Assembly: GCF_900109055.1 (NCBI RefSeq)
Contig: NZ_FOIV01000001.1
Span: 664,682 to 728,681, forward strand
Origin: Prevotella sp. khp7
GTDB lineage: Bacteria > Bacteroidota > Bacteroidia > Bacteroidales > Bacteroidaceae
Direction: 5' to 3'
Length of the DNA stretch: 64,000 bases
A model generated the notes under the pieces. That model saw only the letters and a program-made list of their open reading frames with translations, was not told where the DNA came from and ran no database searches. Shown here in pieces: positions 37,201-45,106 of the stretch. Position 1 is the stretch's first letter. Every line of letters starts with the position of its first letter. Both the position numbers and the translations under genes were made by a program.

Positions 37201-38005
37201 GACGGGTAGTGAGTTGTGCAACCAGCTTAAGACCAACTTCGCTACGCAGAACATCAAGTTCGTACTTATGACCGACGGTGTGCTTACACCGCAGGATATG
37301 CATACCAAGAATATCACGGTTTCTGCTGACGATTATCTGGCCAAGCCCTTCAATATGCAGGAAGCTACCATGCGCTTCAATCAGGTGCTCGGATTAGGTC
37401 CCATTAAGATGAACAGCAACCTTATCGAGGGAGCAGAGACGCGCATGCTTGAAGAGCATAACACCAGTATGACCACCGCTACCGAGAACATCGGTATGGA
37501 GGACATCGCTATCGATACTGATACGGAAATCTCTGCCGACGACCCGATGAACAAGGTTGATACGACAATTGTAAGAAAGACGTCGCTGACAAAGATGAAC
37601 AATCTGCCTGAAGGCATTCTCCCAGAAAACGAGTTGGGCGAAGAAGTCTCTTCAGATTACTCGATGCTCGACGCCATGGATCAGCAACTCATCAAGAACA
37701 TCGAGCAATATGTGATGCAGAACATGAGTCGCGGACAGATCAGTCTTGAAGAGATGTCGAGCGCTATGGGAATGGGACGCGTGCCGTTCTTCCACCGCAT
37801 TCGCAACCTGACGGGCAAGACTCCAGCCGAGCTCGTTCGTGACATGCGACTCAAGCACGCCTGCATTCTGCTGAAGCGTACAAATATAAATATGAGTGAG
37901 CTGGCCGTCAACGTAGGTTTTATGACTGCGGAGAATTTCATCAACATCTTCCGCGAGAAGTTCGGCATGACGCCACTTGAATATAGATTGAAACACCGAA
38001 AATGA
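34223..38005 (+). CDS. Degenerate hybrid two-component regulator (propeller, Y_Y_Y, receiver-like, AraC output)
   Basis: 1260 residues. A signal peptide (about 1-21) is followed by repeated Reg_prop blades (DSRGYVWFGTPAGLYRFDG; DKNGNIWIGSDQLGLI; DSRGLIWVGTREGLNIL), a Y_Y_Y domain (about 690-775) and one membrane helix (about 783-807). Next is a dimerisation-helix remnant, SDDLRQPMARMTSIIGNL, in which Asp837 stands where histidine kinases have the phosphoacceptor His. No N, G1 or G2 boxes exist between it and the receiver, so the ATP-binding domain is absent. The receiver (about 936-1055) keeps the acidic pair in IDDNED, the Thr and the Lys of DDYLAKPF, but has Lys987 (CKQEMPG) where the phosphoacceptor Asp belongs. 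An AraC helix-turn-helix ends the protein (about 1155-1258). It may work without phosphorylation. Its TGA overlaps the ATG of the next gene. Confidence 0.9.
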   Translation: MKTIKKLLIVLLLTLPMAVVADYLFKTLDARDGLTSSQVNCILKDSRGYVWFGTPAGLYRFDGYTFRNFQSDSQDGSSLNDSYINSIQEMLDGNLLISTSSGYCIYHPQTESFERDMKQTFARMGIETIPSIVFIDHHKNLWGAIPNKGVVCYNQQQQLLYEFGYTDDAHGVPQGTVCSIGECRDGAIIVYDDGRLVCCDVMHQQHTVWATESFPSLKRKRTKSLKVYADQQDNIWLYGQGTLMMYNKNTATWDTSVGERLGLTGIGVDRNINGMTGDKNGNIWIGSDQLGLIKMDQNTHTTENVQPRNINDNQWIKEIISIQSVYVDDTDLLWVGTEKSGVAYCGHFIYRFGSNLMGDITAMTQDANGTVWYGTSDKGIIGYDGPLASLKVSCMETTPDGSLWIGSKRNGLTRIKNGVSTVYSLARDSTATLIDDHINDLCKDKIGNLWIATNGGLQVYNPRMNSFSSYTRENGKLTTNNITSLFYNASGTTNNLLIGTAEGLIILNLSTTEKKLVTGNSNNIKPFTNNYITQILQDSRGLIWVGTREGLNILNLETDDLEYLTEKQGLCNNNICGIAEDKNHNIWVTTSRGVSRIVVQRNHEDGTNNYGMYNYTTADGLQSNEFNIGSILTKDDGNVLLGGLYGVNWVLQKAVEDNNALPRVMLTQLYIGEEEVLVGHEYNGRVILTQAMNETNKINLAHDQNTFTIKFAAGNYNQSERLQFMYWMEGKDEDWRNGNALTHGVTFKDLGSGRYTLHVKAISAEGAVSNQERTLDITVEHHWLLSWWMIIAYLIVLLVIIYFWRIGIKQMRAIKARKDAVITELKLQREEIKAASDDLRQPMARMTSIIGNLSEKEKSLEEKEQLNALHSQMLQIITRVTDMQMNLEHPEVRAKNVVQDRMELNNKGEIELPEIASEALTSEATRSHSTIDSPTSKFIVVMIDDNEDFLKFASARLKYVYDFHIYNDIMKAADDLDEMKCDIVVCKQEMPGMTGSELCNQLKTNFATQNIKFVLMTDGVLTPQDMHTKNITVSADDYLAKPFNMQEATMRFNQVLGLGPIKMNSNLIEGAETRMLEEHNTSMTTATENIGMEDIAIDTDTEISADDPMNKVDTTIVRKTSLTKMNNLPEGILPENELGEEVSSDYSMLDAMDQQLIKNIEQYVMQNMSRGQISLEEMSSAMGMGRVPFFHRIRNLTGKTPAELVRDMRLKHACILLKRTNINMSELAVNVGFMTAENFINIFREKFGMTPLEYRLKHRK

Positions 38006-39240
38006 TAAATGAATACCATCGGATAGCAGGAATAGTCGGCACAGCACTATTCCTGCTACTCTCTCTAACAGGACACGCGCAAACCAGCGATTCCCTTATC
38101 GTCGGCGATATGCGGAATCAAGGCATCGATTTCTACAAAAACAACCAGGTGAAGGTCATCACCTCTGGTGTCGAGAAGTTCGAACTGATGTTCGACGATA
38201 TCCGACGAGCCAAAAGCAGTATACATCTGGAATACTTCAACTTCCGCAATGACTCTATAGCCTCGCTACTGTTCGACATTCTCAGAGAGAAGAGAAAGGA
38301 AGGCGTAGAAGTCAGAGCCGTTTTCGACGGGTTCGGCAATGACTCTAACAATCAGCCGCTGAAGAAAAAACACCTGCGGAAACTTCGTGCAGACAGTATC
38401 GACATCTATGAGTTCGACCCCATCCGTTTTCCTTGGGTGAATCATATCTGGCCAAGAGACCATCGTAAGATTGTAGTCATCGACGGCCGAATCGCCTATA
38501 CAGGTGGTATGAACGTAGCCGACTACTATCTGGTGGGAACAGAGCAGGTGGGCGAATGGCGCGATATGCATTGCCGTATCGAAGGTCCTGCGGTCAATGA
38601 ATTGCAAAGAATCTTCGTACGTTTTTGGAAACTCGTAGCAAAAGAAGAGCTCACCAACCAGAAATATTTTCAGGGCGTGCCCAGCGGCTCAAAGATGATC
38701 GGCATCGCCAACCGTGAGCCTCACACCTCCAACGAGATCATGCGCCGCTTCTACGTCAGTATGCTCGACAATGCCAAAGATTCCGTCAAGATTATCAATC
38801 CTTACTTTGTCCCCACTAACAAAGTTATCAAAGCGCTGAAGCGTTGCGCTGAGCGAGGTGTGAAGATGGACATCCTCATATCTTCGAAGTATGACGAGCC
38901 ACTGACCCCCGACGTCGTGATGTACAACATGAAGAAGCTCATCAAGCGAGGTGCCAACGTATGGCGCTACCGCCCAGGCTTCCATCACTCAAAGATTATG
39001 ATGGTCGATGGAAAAGTCTGCACTATTGGCAGCACCAATCTCGACTCACGCAGCCTTCGTTATGACTACGAGGCAAATGCCATCATCGCAGACGAAGCCA
39101 CCACCCGCGAACTCGATAATCTGTTTATAGAAGACACGAGGAAAAGCGACCTCCTGACTCTTGAAGAATGGAAGAAGAGCCGCACCACCTGGCAGCGGTT
39201 CAGAGGTTGGCTGGGTCATTTACTAACATTTGTACTATAG
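38002..39240 (+). CDS. Phospholipase D-like (cardiolipin synthase family) protein
   Basis: 412 residues with an N-terminal hydrophobic signal or anchor (about 9-27, ending TGHAQ). Two HKD phosphodiesterase motifs are present: HRKIVVIDGRIAYTGGMN (about 154-171) and HHSKIMMVDGKVCTIGSTN (about 330-348), the two halves of a phospholipase D active site. Cardiolipin synthases of the Cls type join two phosphatidylglycerols or related lipids. A cleavable signal peptide instead of two membrane helices would make this an exported enzyme, so a different phosphodiesterase role cannot be excluded. ATG overlaps the regulator stop (ATGA), and the acyltransferase starts 4 nt downstream: an envelope-related operon. 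Confidence 0.85.
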   Translation: MINEYHRIAGIVGTALFLLLSLTGHAQTSDSLIVGDMRNQGIDFYKNNQVKVITSGVEKFELMFDDIRRAKSSIHLEYFNFRNDSIASLLFDILREKRKEGVEVRAVFDGFGNDSNNQPLKKKHLRKLRADSIDIYEFDPIRFPWVNHIWPRDHRKIVVIDGRIAYTGGMNVADYYLVGTEQVGEWRDMHCRIEGPAVNELQRIFVRFWKLVAKEELTNQKYFQGVPSGSKMIGIANREPHTSNEIMRRFYVSMLDNAKDSVKIINPYFVPTNKVIKALKRCAERGVKMDILISSKYDEPLTPDVVMYNMKKLIKRGANVWRYRPGFHHSKIMMVDGKVCTIGSTNLDSRSLRYDYEANAIIADEATTRELDNLFIEDTRKSDLLTLEEWKKSRTTWQRFRGWLGHLLTFVL

Positions 39241-39244
39241 CCAC

Positions 39245-40360
39245 ATGAAACGCGACACCGTCATATCCATCGCTAAAGGTATTGCTATCATCTTGATGGT
39301 GATAGCCCACGCAGAAGCTCCAGGCTGGTTGTGTAAGTTCATCTTTGAATTCCACATGCCGCTGTTTTTCATTACGGCTGGCTATTTCTTTTCACTGAAA
39401 TACCTCAACGACGAAGCGACCTTCGTCAAGAAAAGGGTGAAAGGGCTTTACTGGCCCTTCGTCAAATGGTCTGTGTTTTTCCTCGTCATCCACAACTGGA
39501 TGTTCGACCTTGGCGTACTCAACGAACGCTTTGGCAACGATGCCGGAGGCGTTACTCATCCCTACACGTGGCATCAGATACAACAGAACCTCTGGACCAT
39601 CCTTACCGCTATGGGGGGCTACGACCAGTTTCTCTGCGGAGCCTTCTGGTTCTTCCGCGGACTTTTCGTGGCCAGCATTCTGTACCTTATTATATATAAA
39701 CTCACGATCCGTATCCTTCCCACCAAGATTCACCATGCCGCGCCTTATGTCATCTGTCTCCTCATGTTATTGATATGTGCCTGGAAAACATACGAGGGGC
39801 TGAAAATCATTACCCTTGTGCAAGGTGGCTATCGCGACCTGATGGGATGCTTTTTCTTTGGCTGCGGCTTTATCTTCAAACAGTATGTTGAGCAATACCG
39901 TTCGTTTATATCCAAATATGGCCTCGCCTTCTGGACGACTATAGTCTTCGGACTTATCGTATTTCTTTTTTCCAAGTATCTGACGGCCAACATGAACTGG
40001 CGCTCTACTTATAAGCAGTTTCTCTCTTTGCCCGTCCCTGCCCTTTTGGGTTTCCTCATGACATACAACATAAGTCTATGGCTCGACAGGCACGATGGGT
40101 GGCTTAAGCGTTTCCTCGTCTACACTGGCGACAATACGCTAAACATCTTCATTTTCCACATTGTGGCCTACAAGGTGGTCAGTCTCATAAAGATATGGTA
40201 TTACGGTCTCGACATCCGACAGGTAGGATGCCACATGGTGATTCACGAATACTCTCAGCAAGACTGCTTCTGGGTACTCTACACCATCGCAGGCGTAGGC
40301 CTGCCATTGACGTTTACCTGGCTGAGTCAGAAAATCAGGAAGAGGTATCAGAGTATATAG
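39245..40360 (+). CDS. Acyltransferase 3 family membrane protein
   Basis: 371 residues from the preferred ATG at 39245 (MKRDTVISIAKGIAI); an in-frame ATG at 39230 lies inside the PLD gene. About ten membrane helices. The family signature is SIAKGIAIILMVIAHAEAP with the catalytic-type His, and FHMPLFFITAGYFFSLKY follows. Members (OafA/NodX-like) transfer acetyl or other acyl groups to surface sugars. Here it may modify lipopolysaccharide or another glycan, fitting the kds genes of the same operon (inference). The last 13 nt overlap the end of the convergent TPR gene. Confidence 0.88.
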   Translation: MKRDTVISIAKGIAIILMVIAHAEAPGWLCKFIFEFHMPLFFITAGYFFSLKYLNDEATFVKKRVKGLYWPFVKWSVFFLVIHNWMFDLGVLNERFGNDAGGVTHPYTWHQIQQNLWTILTAMGGYDQFLCGAFWFFRGLFVASILYLIIYKLTIRILPTKIHHAAPYVICLLMLLICAWKTYEGLKIITLVQGGYRDLMGCFFFGCGFIFKQYVEQYRSFISKYGLAFWTTIVFGLIVFLFSKYLTANMNWRSTYKQFLSLPVPALLGFLMTYNISLWLDRHDGWLKRFLVYTGDNTLNIFIFHIVAYKVVSLIKIWYYGLDIRQVGCHMVIHEYSQQDCFWVLYTIAGVGLPLTFTWLSQKIRKRYQSI

Positions 40361-42522
40361 AGCATCATCAAGGTCTCAGCCTCTGAGATGCCTTTTTCGC
40401 TCAACAGTCTTGCCTCGTTATCTATGATATAACCCTTTTCCTCACCCGTTTCTTTCAGGTAACGGCGGAAGCAGTTGGCTGCCTCGTCGATCTTTCCGCT
40501 AAACCACAGGCAGTAGCCAAAGTTCAACAGATCTTCGTTTTCTACCTTCTCTTTCGCAAGTAACTGTGAGTAGAGCCTCTCGGCCTGCTCATATTTTCCA
40601 TTACACGTCAGCACCCATGCCAGCGAACGAGCCACATTCACATCGTCAGGCTCCTCGTAGTTCAGCTTAAACAGCATTTTCTCTGCCTCTTCATACTGAT
40701 GCAATTCTATCTGGCAGACTGCCTTATAGAGTAAGTACGACTTTTTCTCTGGCTGTATCTTCAATAGTTTCTCATACACCTCCAGCGATTTTTCATACTC
40801 CTCATTTGAGTAGAGCGCTCTGGCATAACCCGCCAACGCCCGCTCGTTCTCAGACTCCAGCTCCACAGCTTTCATGAAATAATCCAGATTATATGGATTC
40901 AGATAACCTTGCATCATGTAGTACTGGAAATCGCGCTTATCAACATCCACATACTTCATCACGCGTTTTGCATCTTTGCGTCGCTTCTTCTTAAGCAAGA
41001 AAGCTGTTATCTCGTTATAATAGCGCTGTAACGGTGTATCCGAGAACATGTCGTTAGCAAACAACAGATAATCACGTTCCTCCGGATTGAACACATTCTT
41101 AAACGCTTCATGCTGTGCGTTCAGTCTGAAGAATCTGTAGAGGTCCTGCAAATATATTCTTCTGAGATAGGTAGGCTTATCAAAGTCCTTATTCACGAAC
41201 TGGTCGAGGGGGAAGAGTTTATTATCACGACGATCCAATAGCTTTCTTACGCTTTTGGGAATTGAGGCCATTACTTGCTCAAATGCCAGCATAAACGAAT
41301 ACTTGTCGCTATTGCAGAATGGTCCTGTACCCAACATAGACTTCAAGAGCATATTGTGCTTGTACTTATCGTATATCTCGCTCATTTCAGGATGCTCAAA
41401 GTAGAATGGTACAAACCAGTTCACGAGTTCGTTGAAGAACGGATAGCGTTTCATCTGCGCAAAACCCGAGAAGTAGATGTCTGAGCCCTGCTTCTGCATA
41501 TTTATCATCCGCATAAAACTGCTTTCCATCTTCTCCAGTTTCTCTTCCGCCTCGTTGGGGTGCAGAATATCATCCAGCTGACTCTCCAAATCCTCCTCAT
41601 CTATCAGCTTGATGGTAATGGGCGAATCAGAGTTTTTACTTGTCGTCGGCGACAAGTTTGGTATAATCTCGCGCTGAATCGTCATATTGTCCTGCTCTGC
41701 GGTGACGCAATAGATTAGCTGACGCTGTAACTCTGCCAGTTCTTCACAACAGTGTTCATCCTCCAACAACTGCTTTACAAGCTCCTCTTCTTCAGGATAT
41801 ATGCTATGTGCAATGTCTGCATTCAGCGAGAGCGCCCAGCCGACCAGTGCCCTCTGTTGCACCCGATCGTCTGTAGCTCGCTGATACACATGTACCAGCG
41901 TTCTGAACTTCGCGATATCAAAGAAGGTCATTGTCGAGAGCATCACGCTACTCAGGATCTGCTGCTGGTCTACCGTGTCGATGGTTGGCGAGAGCAATAT
42001 ATCTTCTATACCTGCAGCAAACGTGTCGCTCCACAGGTCTGAAGTCAGAATATAATAAAACAGATCCGCCATCTGCTGCTGATGCTTAGCATATAGTTCC
42101 TTCTGTTTCGACTCTGCTGTATGAGACGGCTCCAGTTCTAACATTGCCACATCCGACACAAACGATTCAAGTTCCTCCTTTATAGCCAGAGGAGACCAGT
42201 CTCTCAGTGATGCATGGACCTTGAAGAGCATCGACGACAGATAAGGTGTATGCCTGATATTATAGTTACTGGCTATGTTAGCATAAAGCATGTACATGCG
42301 CCTCAACAGGTTGTTGTAAAGGCTGTCCAGCTGCGGGTCCTTAAACCCGTGTTGCCAGTAGTCGGTCATCAGCTGCAGGTCTGTTCTGATGGCATGCAGC
42401 CGGTCCGAGTTTATCTGATGCGGATGAACGGCCAAGAAAGCTTCCAACGCAATAATGGCTTCACCGAGATTGCGGTGAAGCAGATGATCATATACGACTG
42501 TTAAAGCATCATTTTTAATCAT
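40348..42522 (-). CDS. TPR repeat protein of unknown function
   Basis: 724 residues, no signal peptide, mostly helical and rich in Glu, Leu and Tyr. Clear tetratricopeptide repeats occupy about 545-700: YMMQGYLNPYNLDYFMKAVELESENERALAGYARALYSNEEYEKSLEVYEKLLKIQPEKKSYLLYKAVCQIELHQYEEAEKMLFKLN and following units. The N-terminal 500 residues are also alpha-helical but without obvious repeats. Probably a cytoplasmic protein-protein scaffold. Follows the lipoprotein gene by 12 nt on the same strand, so the two are likely co-transcribed. I do not recognise a named family. Confidence 0.8.
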   Translation of the reverse strand: MIKNDALTVVYDHLLHRNLGEAIIALEAFLAVHPHQINSDRLHAIRTDLQLMTDYWQHGFKDPQLDSLYNNLLRRMYMLYANIASNYNIRHTPYLSSMLFKVHASLRDWSPLAIKEELESFVSDVAMLELEPSHTAESKQKELYAKHQQQMADLFYYILTSDLWSDTFAAGIEDILLSPTIDTVDQQQILSSVMLSTMTFFDIAKFRTLVHVYQRATDDRVQQRALVGWALSLNADIAHSIYPEEEELVKQLLEDEHCCEELAELQRQLIYCVTAEQDNMTIQREIIPNLSPTTSKNSDSPITIKLIDEEDLESQLDDILHPNEAEEKLEKMESSFMRMINMQKQGSDIYFSGFAQMKRYPFFNELVNWFVPFYFEHPEMSEIYDKYKHNMLLKSMLGTGPFCNSDKYSFMLAFEQVMASIPKSVRKLLDRRDNKLFPLDQFVNKDFDKPTYLRRIYLQDLYRFFRLNAQHEAFKNVFNPEERDYLLFANDMFSDTPLQRYYNEITAFLLKKKRRKDAKRVMKYVDVDKRDFQYYMMQGYLNPYNLDYFMKAVELESENERALAGYARALYSNEEYEKSLEVYEKLLKIQPEKKSYLLYKAVCQIELHQYEEAEKMLFKLNYEEPDDVNVARSLAWVLTCNGKYEQAERLYSQLLAKEKVENEDLLNFGYCLWFSGKIDEAANCFRRYLKETGEEKGYIIDNEARLLSEKGISEAETLMMLYIL

Positions 42523-42534
42523 AGCATCGTTATC

Positions 42535-43452
42535 CTATTTTCTTGCGAGCCATTGCCGAGCCTTCTCTACATCTTTCTGGCGTGGAGCCACAGCATGCTC
42601 GAATTTCAGTGAATCTGGCAGTTGTTTCAACGTCTGTTCCGACAATTTATAATTCTTCTTGATGACATCACTATAATGGCGAACCCCATAATGATTGATT
42701 GAGTCACACGCCTCGTTATAGCCTTTCAGGAATGCGTCCATCTGACGCATGCGGTTCTTATCGTTCATTTCTTTTTCACGAAAAGCCAACACCCCCATCT
42801 GCATATCCATCTGACGGGTGTCGAGCAGCACCTTATGCTTGCCAAGCAGAGCCTGAGTGACTTGCGGCTCTGTCATCAGAAGAGCGTCCATCTCGTTGTT
42901 TTCAAGCATCTTCAGGCGGATGTTCACGTCGTTCACCTGTATGCGGAACACTTGTTCTGGTTTTAGTTTGGCACTGTCGACAGCGATATCGCCCAGCATA
43001 TCCGTCACTGAGTATCGCGTCATAGCCAGCATGCGGTCGTTCAAGTGTTTCAGGTTCGACATTCTCAACTGGCGATTACTGATCAGCAGCCAGTAGGCAT
43101 TCGTGGCAGCCACATATCTCAGGGGTATGCCCTGCTTGATGATACGCTCTGTTCTCACCAAGTCACTGACAGTCCCTTCCACCCTTCCACGTATCAGAGC
43201 TGTATCACAGTCCATCTGGGCATTGAAATGCTTCAGGCGGATATCCACCGCAGTGTCAAACATCTGGTGATCCTTGGCTATGAATATAGGCAGACAATCG
43301 AGCGTGGGCATCACGGCAATCTTCAGTGCAGCCGAGTCCTCACGCCACAACTTCAGGCGCTGAGCCCTTGTGAGTCGCTTTGTTTCCTCATACGACTGTC
43401 CGCAGCCTATAATCAGCAGCGCAGTCACGATAAAAATCATCAGTTTCTTCAT
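42535..43452 (-). CDS. NMT1/THI5-like periplasmic substrate-binding lipoprotein
   Basis: 305 residues from the ATG at 43452; the GTG two codons upstream coincides with the predicted transcription start. Lipoprotein signal LMIFIVTALLIIGCGQS with lipobox Cys. The body resembles the SsuA/THI5 binding-protein fold: ALKIAVMPTLDCLPIFIAKDHQMFD, VEGTVSDLVRTERIIKQG, VRYVAATNAYWLLISN-like LRYVAATNAYWLLISN and DALLMTEPQVTQALLGKHKVLLDTRQ. Such proteins bind thiamine precursors, sulfonates or nitrate. No ABC permease or ATPase gene is nearby, so the partner is unknown. The leader is predicted to be only about 5 nt. Confidence 0.8.
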   Translation of the reverse strand: MKKLMIFIVTALLIIGCGQSYEETKRLTRAQRLKLWREDSAALKIAVMPTLDCLPIFIAKDHQMFDTAVDIRLKHFNAQMDCDTALIRGRVEGTVSDLVRTERIIKQGIPLRYVAATNAYWLLISNRQLRMSNLKHLNDRMLAMTRYSVTDMLGDIAVDSAKLKPEQVFRIQVNDVNIRLKMLENNEMDALLMTEPQVTQALLGKHKVLLDTRQMDMQMGVLAFREKEMNDKNRMRQMDAFLKGYNEACDSINHYGVRHYSDVIKKNYKLSEQTLKQLPDSLKFEHAVAPRQKDVEKARQWLARK

Positions 43453-43460
43453 AAACACTG

Positions 43461-43468
43461 CAAAGGTA
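43461..43468 (-). promoter_or_regulatory. Promoter (-7 box) of the lipoprotein-TPR operon
   Basis: Complement is TACCTTTG, ending 8 nt before the start codon at 43452, which implies an almost leaderless mRNA. It is divergent from the radA promoter. Confidence 0.55.
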
Positions 43469-43553
43469 GCAATTTTTTGGCACAGACGTCATAGATTATC
43501 ACAGATTTATGTTTTTTTTCCTTTTGAATCAGCGAAATCTGTAGCATTTTTAT

Positions 43554-43561
43554 TACTTTTG
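43554..43561 (+). promoter_or_regulatory. Promoter (-7 box) of radA
   Basis: TACTTTTG ends 8 nt before the radA ATG at 43570. The radA zinc finger begins ten residues later, so a downstream start is impossible and the leader must be only a few nt if this box is used. Confidence 0.55.
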
Positions 43562-43569
43562 CACCAATT

Positions 43570-44955
43570 ATGGCAAAAGACAAGATAGCATACGTTTGTT
43601 CCAACTGCGGCCAGGAGTCGCCGAAGTGGATAGGCAAATGCCCTGCATGTGGGCAGTGGAATACGTTTAAGGAGATACGGGTGGCTGCCGACACCAAGCA
43701 GCAGGCTGCCACTACGGCTGCCGCCTCAGCTGGCCATGCCCTGCGCAAGAACAAGGCCTTGAAGCTGAGCGATATCTCCAACCACGACGACCCTCGCATC
43801 GATATGCACGACGACGAGCTTAACCGCGTACTGGGCGGTGGCCTCGTTCCTGGCAGCATCGTTCTTCTGGGTGGCGAGCCTGGCATTGGCAAGTCCACTC
43901 TCTCGCTTCAGACGATGCTCCGCATGCCAGAGAAGCGCATTCTATACGTCAGCGGCGAAGAGAGCGCCCACCAGCTTAAAATGCGAGCCAACCGTATTCC
44001 CCATGAGGAGAGCGACCACTTCCTTATCCTCTGCGAGAATTCGCTTGAGCATATCTACGACCATATTAAAGAGGTGCAGCCCGAACTGGTTGTCATCGAC
44101 TCCATTCAGACCATCATGACCGAGGATGTCGAGTCTTCAGCAGGCTCTATCGCTCAAGTACGAGAGTGCGCCTCTTCGCTACTACGTTTTGCCAAGACCA
44201 GCGGTGTGCCCGTGATCCTCATTGGGCACATCACCAAAGAAGGCACTCTGGCAGGTCCCAAGATCCTTGAACACATTGTCGACACCGTCATCCAGTTCGA
44301 GGGCGACCAGCACTACATGTACCGCATTCTCCGCTCTATCAAGAACCGTTTCGGCTCTACCGCCGAACTGGGCATCTACGAGATGCAACAGAGCGGTCTG
44401 CGCCAAGTGAGCAATCCTTCTGAACTGCTGCTTTCACAAGACCATGACGGTCTCTCCGGCATTGCTATCTCGTCGGCCATCGAGGGTGTCCGTCCCTTCC
44501 TCGTCGAGACACAGGCCCTTGTCTCTACCGCAGCCTACGGCACCCCTCAGCGCTCTGCTACGGGCTTCGACCAGCGCCGCCTCAACATGCTGCTGGCCGT
44601 GCTCGAGAAACGTGTGGGATTCAAGCTCATGCAGAAGGATGTGTTTATCAATATCGCCGGCGGTCTTCGTGTCACTGATCTCGCCATGGATCTCAGTATC
44701 ATCGCTGCCGTACTGTCCTCGAATGTCGACACACCCATCGAGTCGGGCTGGTGCATGTGTGGTGAGGTGGGACTCTCGGGCGAGGTACGCCCTGTGAACC
44801 GCATAGAGCAGCGCATCGCCGAGGCCGAGAAGCTGGGCTTCACCGATATGATTATCCCCAAGCACAACCTTCAGGGTTTCGATCAGAAGAAGTTCCATAT
44901 CCGCCTCCACCCTGTGCGTAAAGTCGAAGAAGCCCTCCGTGAGCTTTTCGGATAA
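43570..44955 (+). CDS. radA: DNA repair protein RadA (Sms)
   Basis: 461 residues, normal for RadA. It promotes branch migration of recombination intermediates in the cytoplasm. Zinc finger CSNCGQESPKWIGKCPACG (about 11-29), RecA-like ATPase with Walker A GEPGIGKSTLSL (about 100-111), the RadA-specific KNRFGS motif (about 257-262), and a C-terminal Lon-protease-like domain (about 290-455; DVFINIAGGLRVTDLAMDLSIIAAVLSS, GEVGLSGEVRPVNRIEQRI). Monocistronic, with a promoter so close that the mRNA should be leaderless or nearly so. Confidence 0.97.
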   Translation: MAKDKIAYVCSNCGQESPKWIGKCPACGQWNTFKEIRVAADTKQQAATTAAASAGHALRKNKALKLSDISNHDDPRIDMHDDELNRVLGGGLVPGSIVLLGGEPGIGKSTLSLQTMLRMPEKRILYVSGEESAHQLKMRANRIPHEESDHFLILCENSLEHIYDHIKEVQPELVVIDSIQTIMTEDVESSAGSIAQVRECASSLLRFAKTSGVPVILIGHITKEGTLAGPKILEHIVDTVIQFEGDQHYMYRILRSIKNRFGSTAELGIYEMQQSGLRQVSNPSELLLSQDHDGLSGIAISSAIEGVRPFLVETQALVSTAAYGTPQRSATGFDQRRLNMLLAVLEKRVGFKLMQKDVFINIAGGLRVTDLAMDLSIIAAVLSSNVDTPIESGWCMCGEVGLSGEVRPVNRIEQRIAEAEKLGFTDMIIPKHNLQGFDQKKFHIRLHPVRKVEEALRELFG

Positions 44956-45051
44956 AGCTCTTTTGCAATGCGTACCTTACAATATACAGACCGTTACGTA
45001 AAAAAAGTATAAATTCTCAATTCCCGATTCTCATTTTTCATTTCATTTTTG

Positions 45052-45059
45052 TAACTTTG
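45052..45059 (+). promoter_or_regulatory. Promoter (-7 box) of pgk
   Basis: TAACTTTG, 47 nt before the ATG, following a T/C-rich tract. The leader is about 42 nt and AT-rich, typical of highly expressed Bacteroidota genes. Confidence 0.55.
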
Positions 45060-45106
45060 CAGGCGTTTCAAAAATGAAGTTTTATACATATTAAAATATT
45101 AAGATC

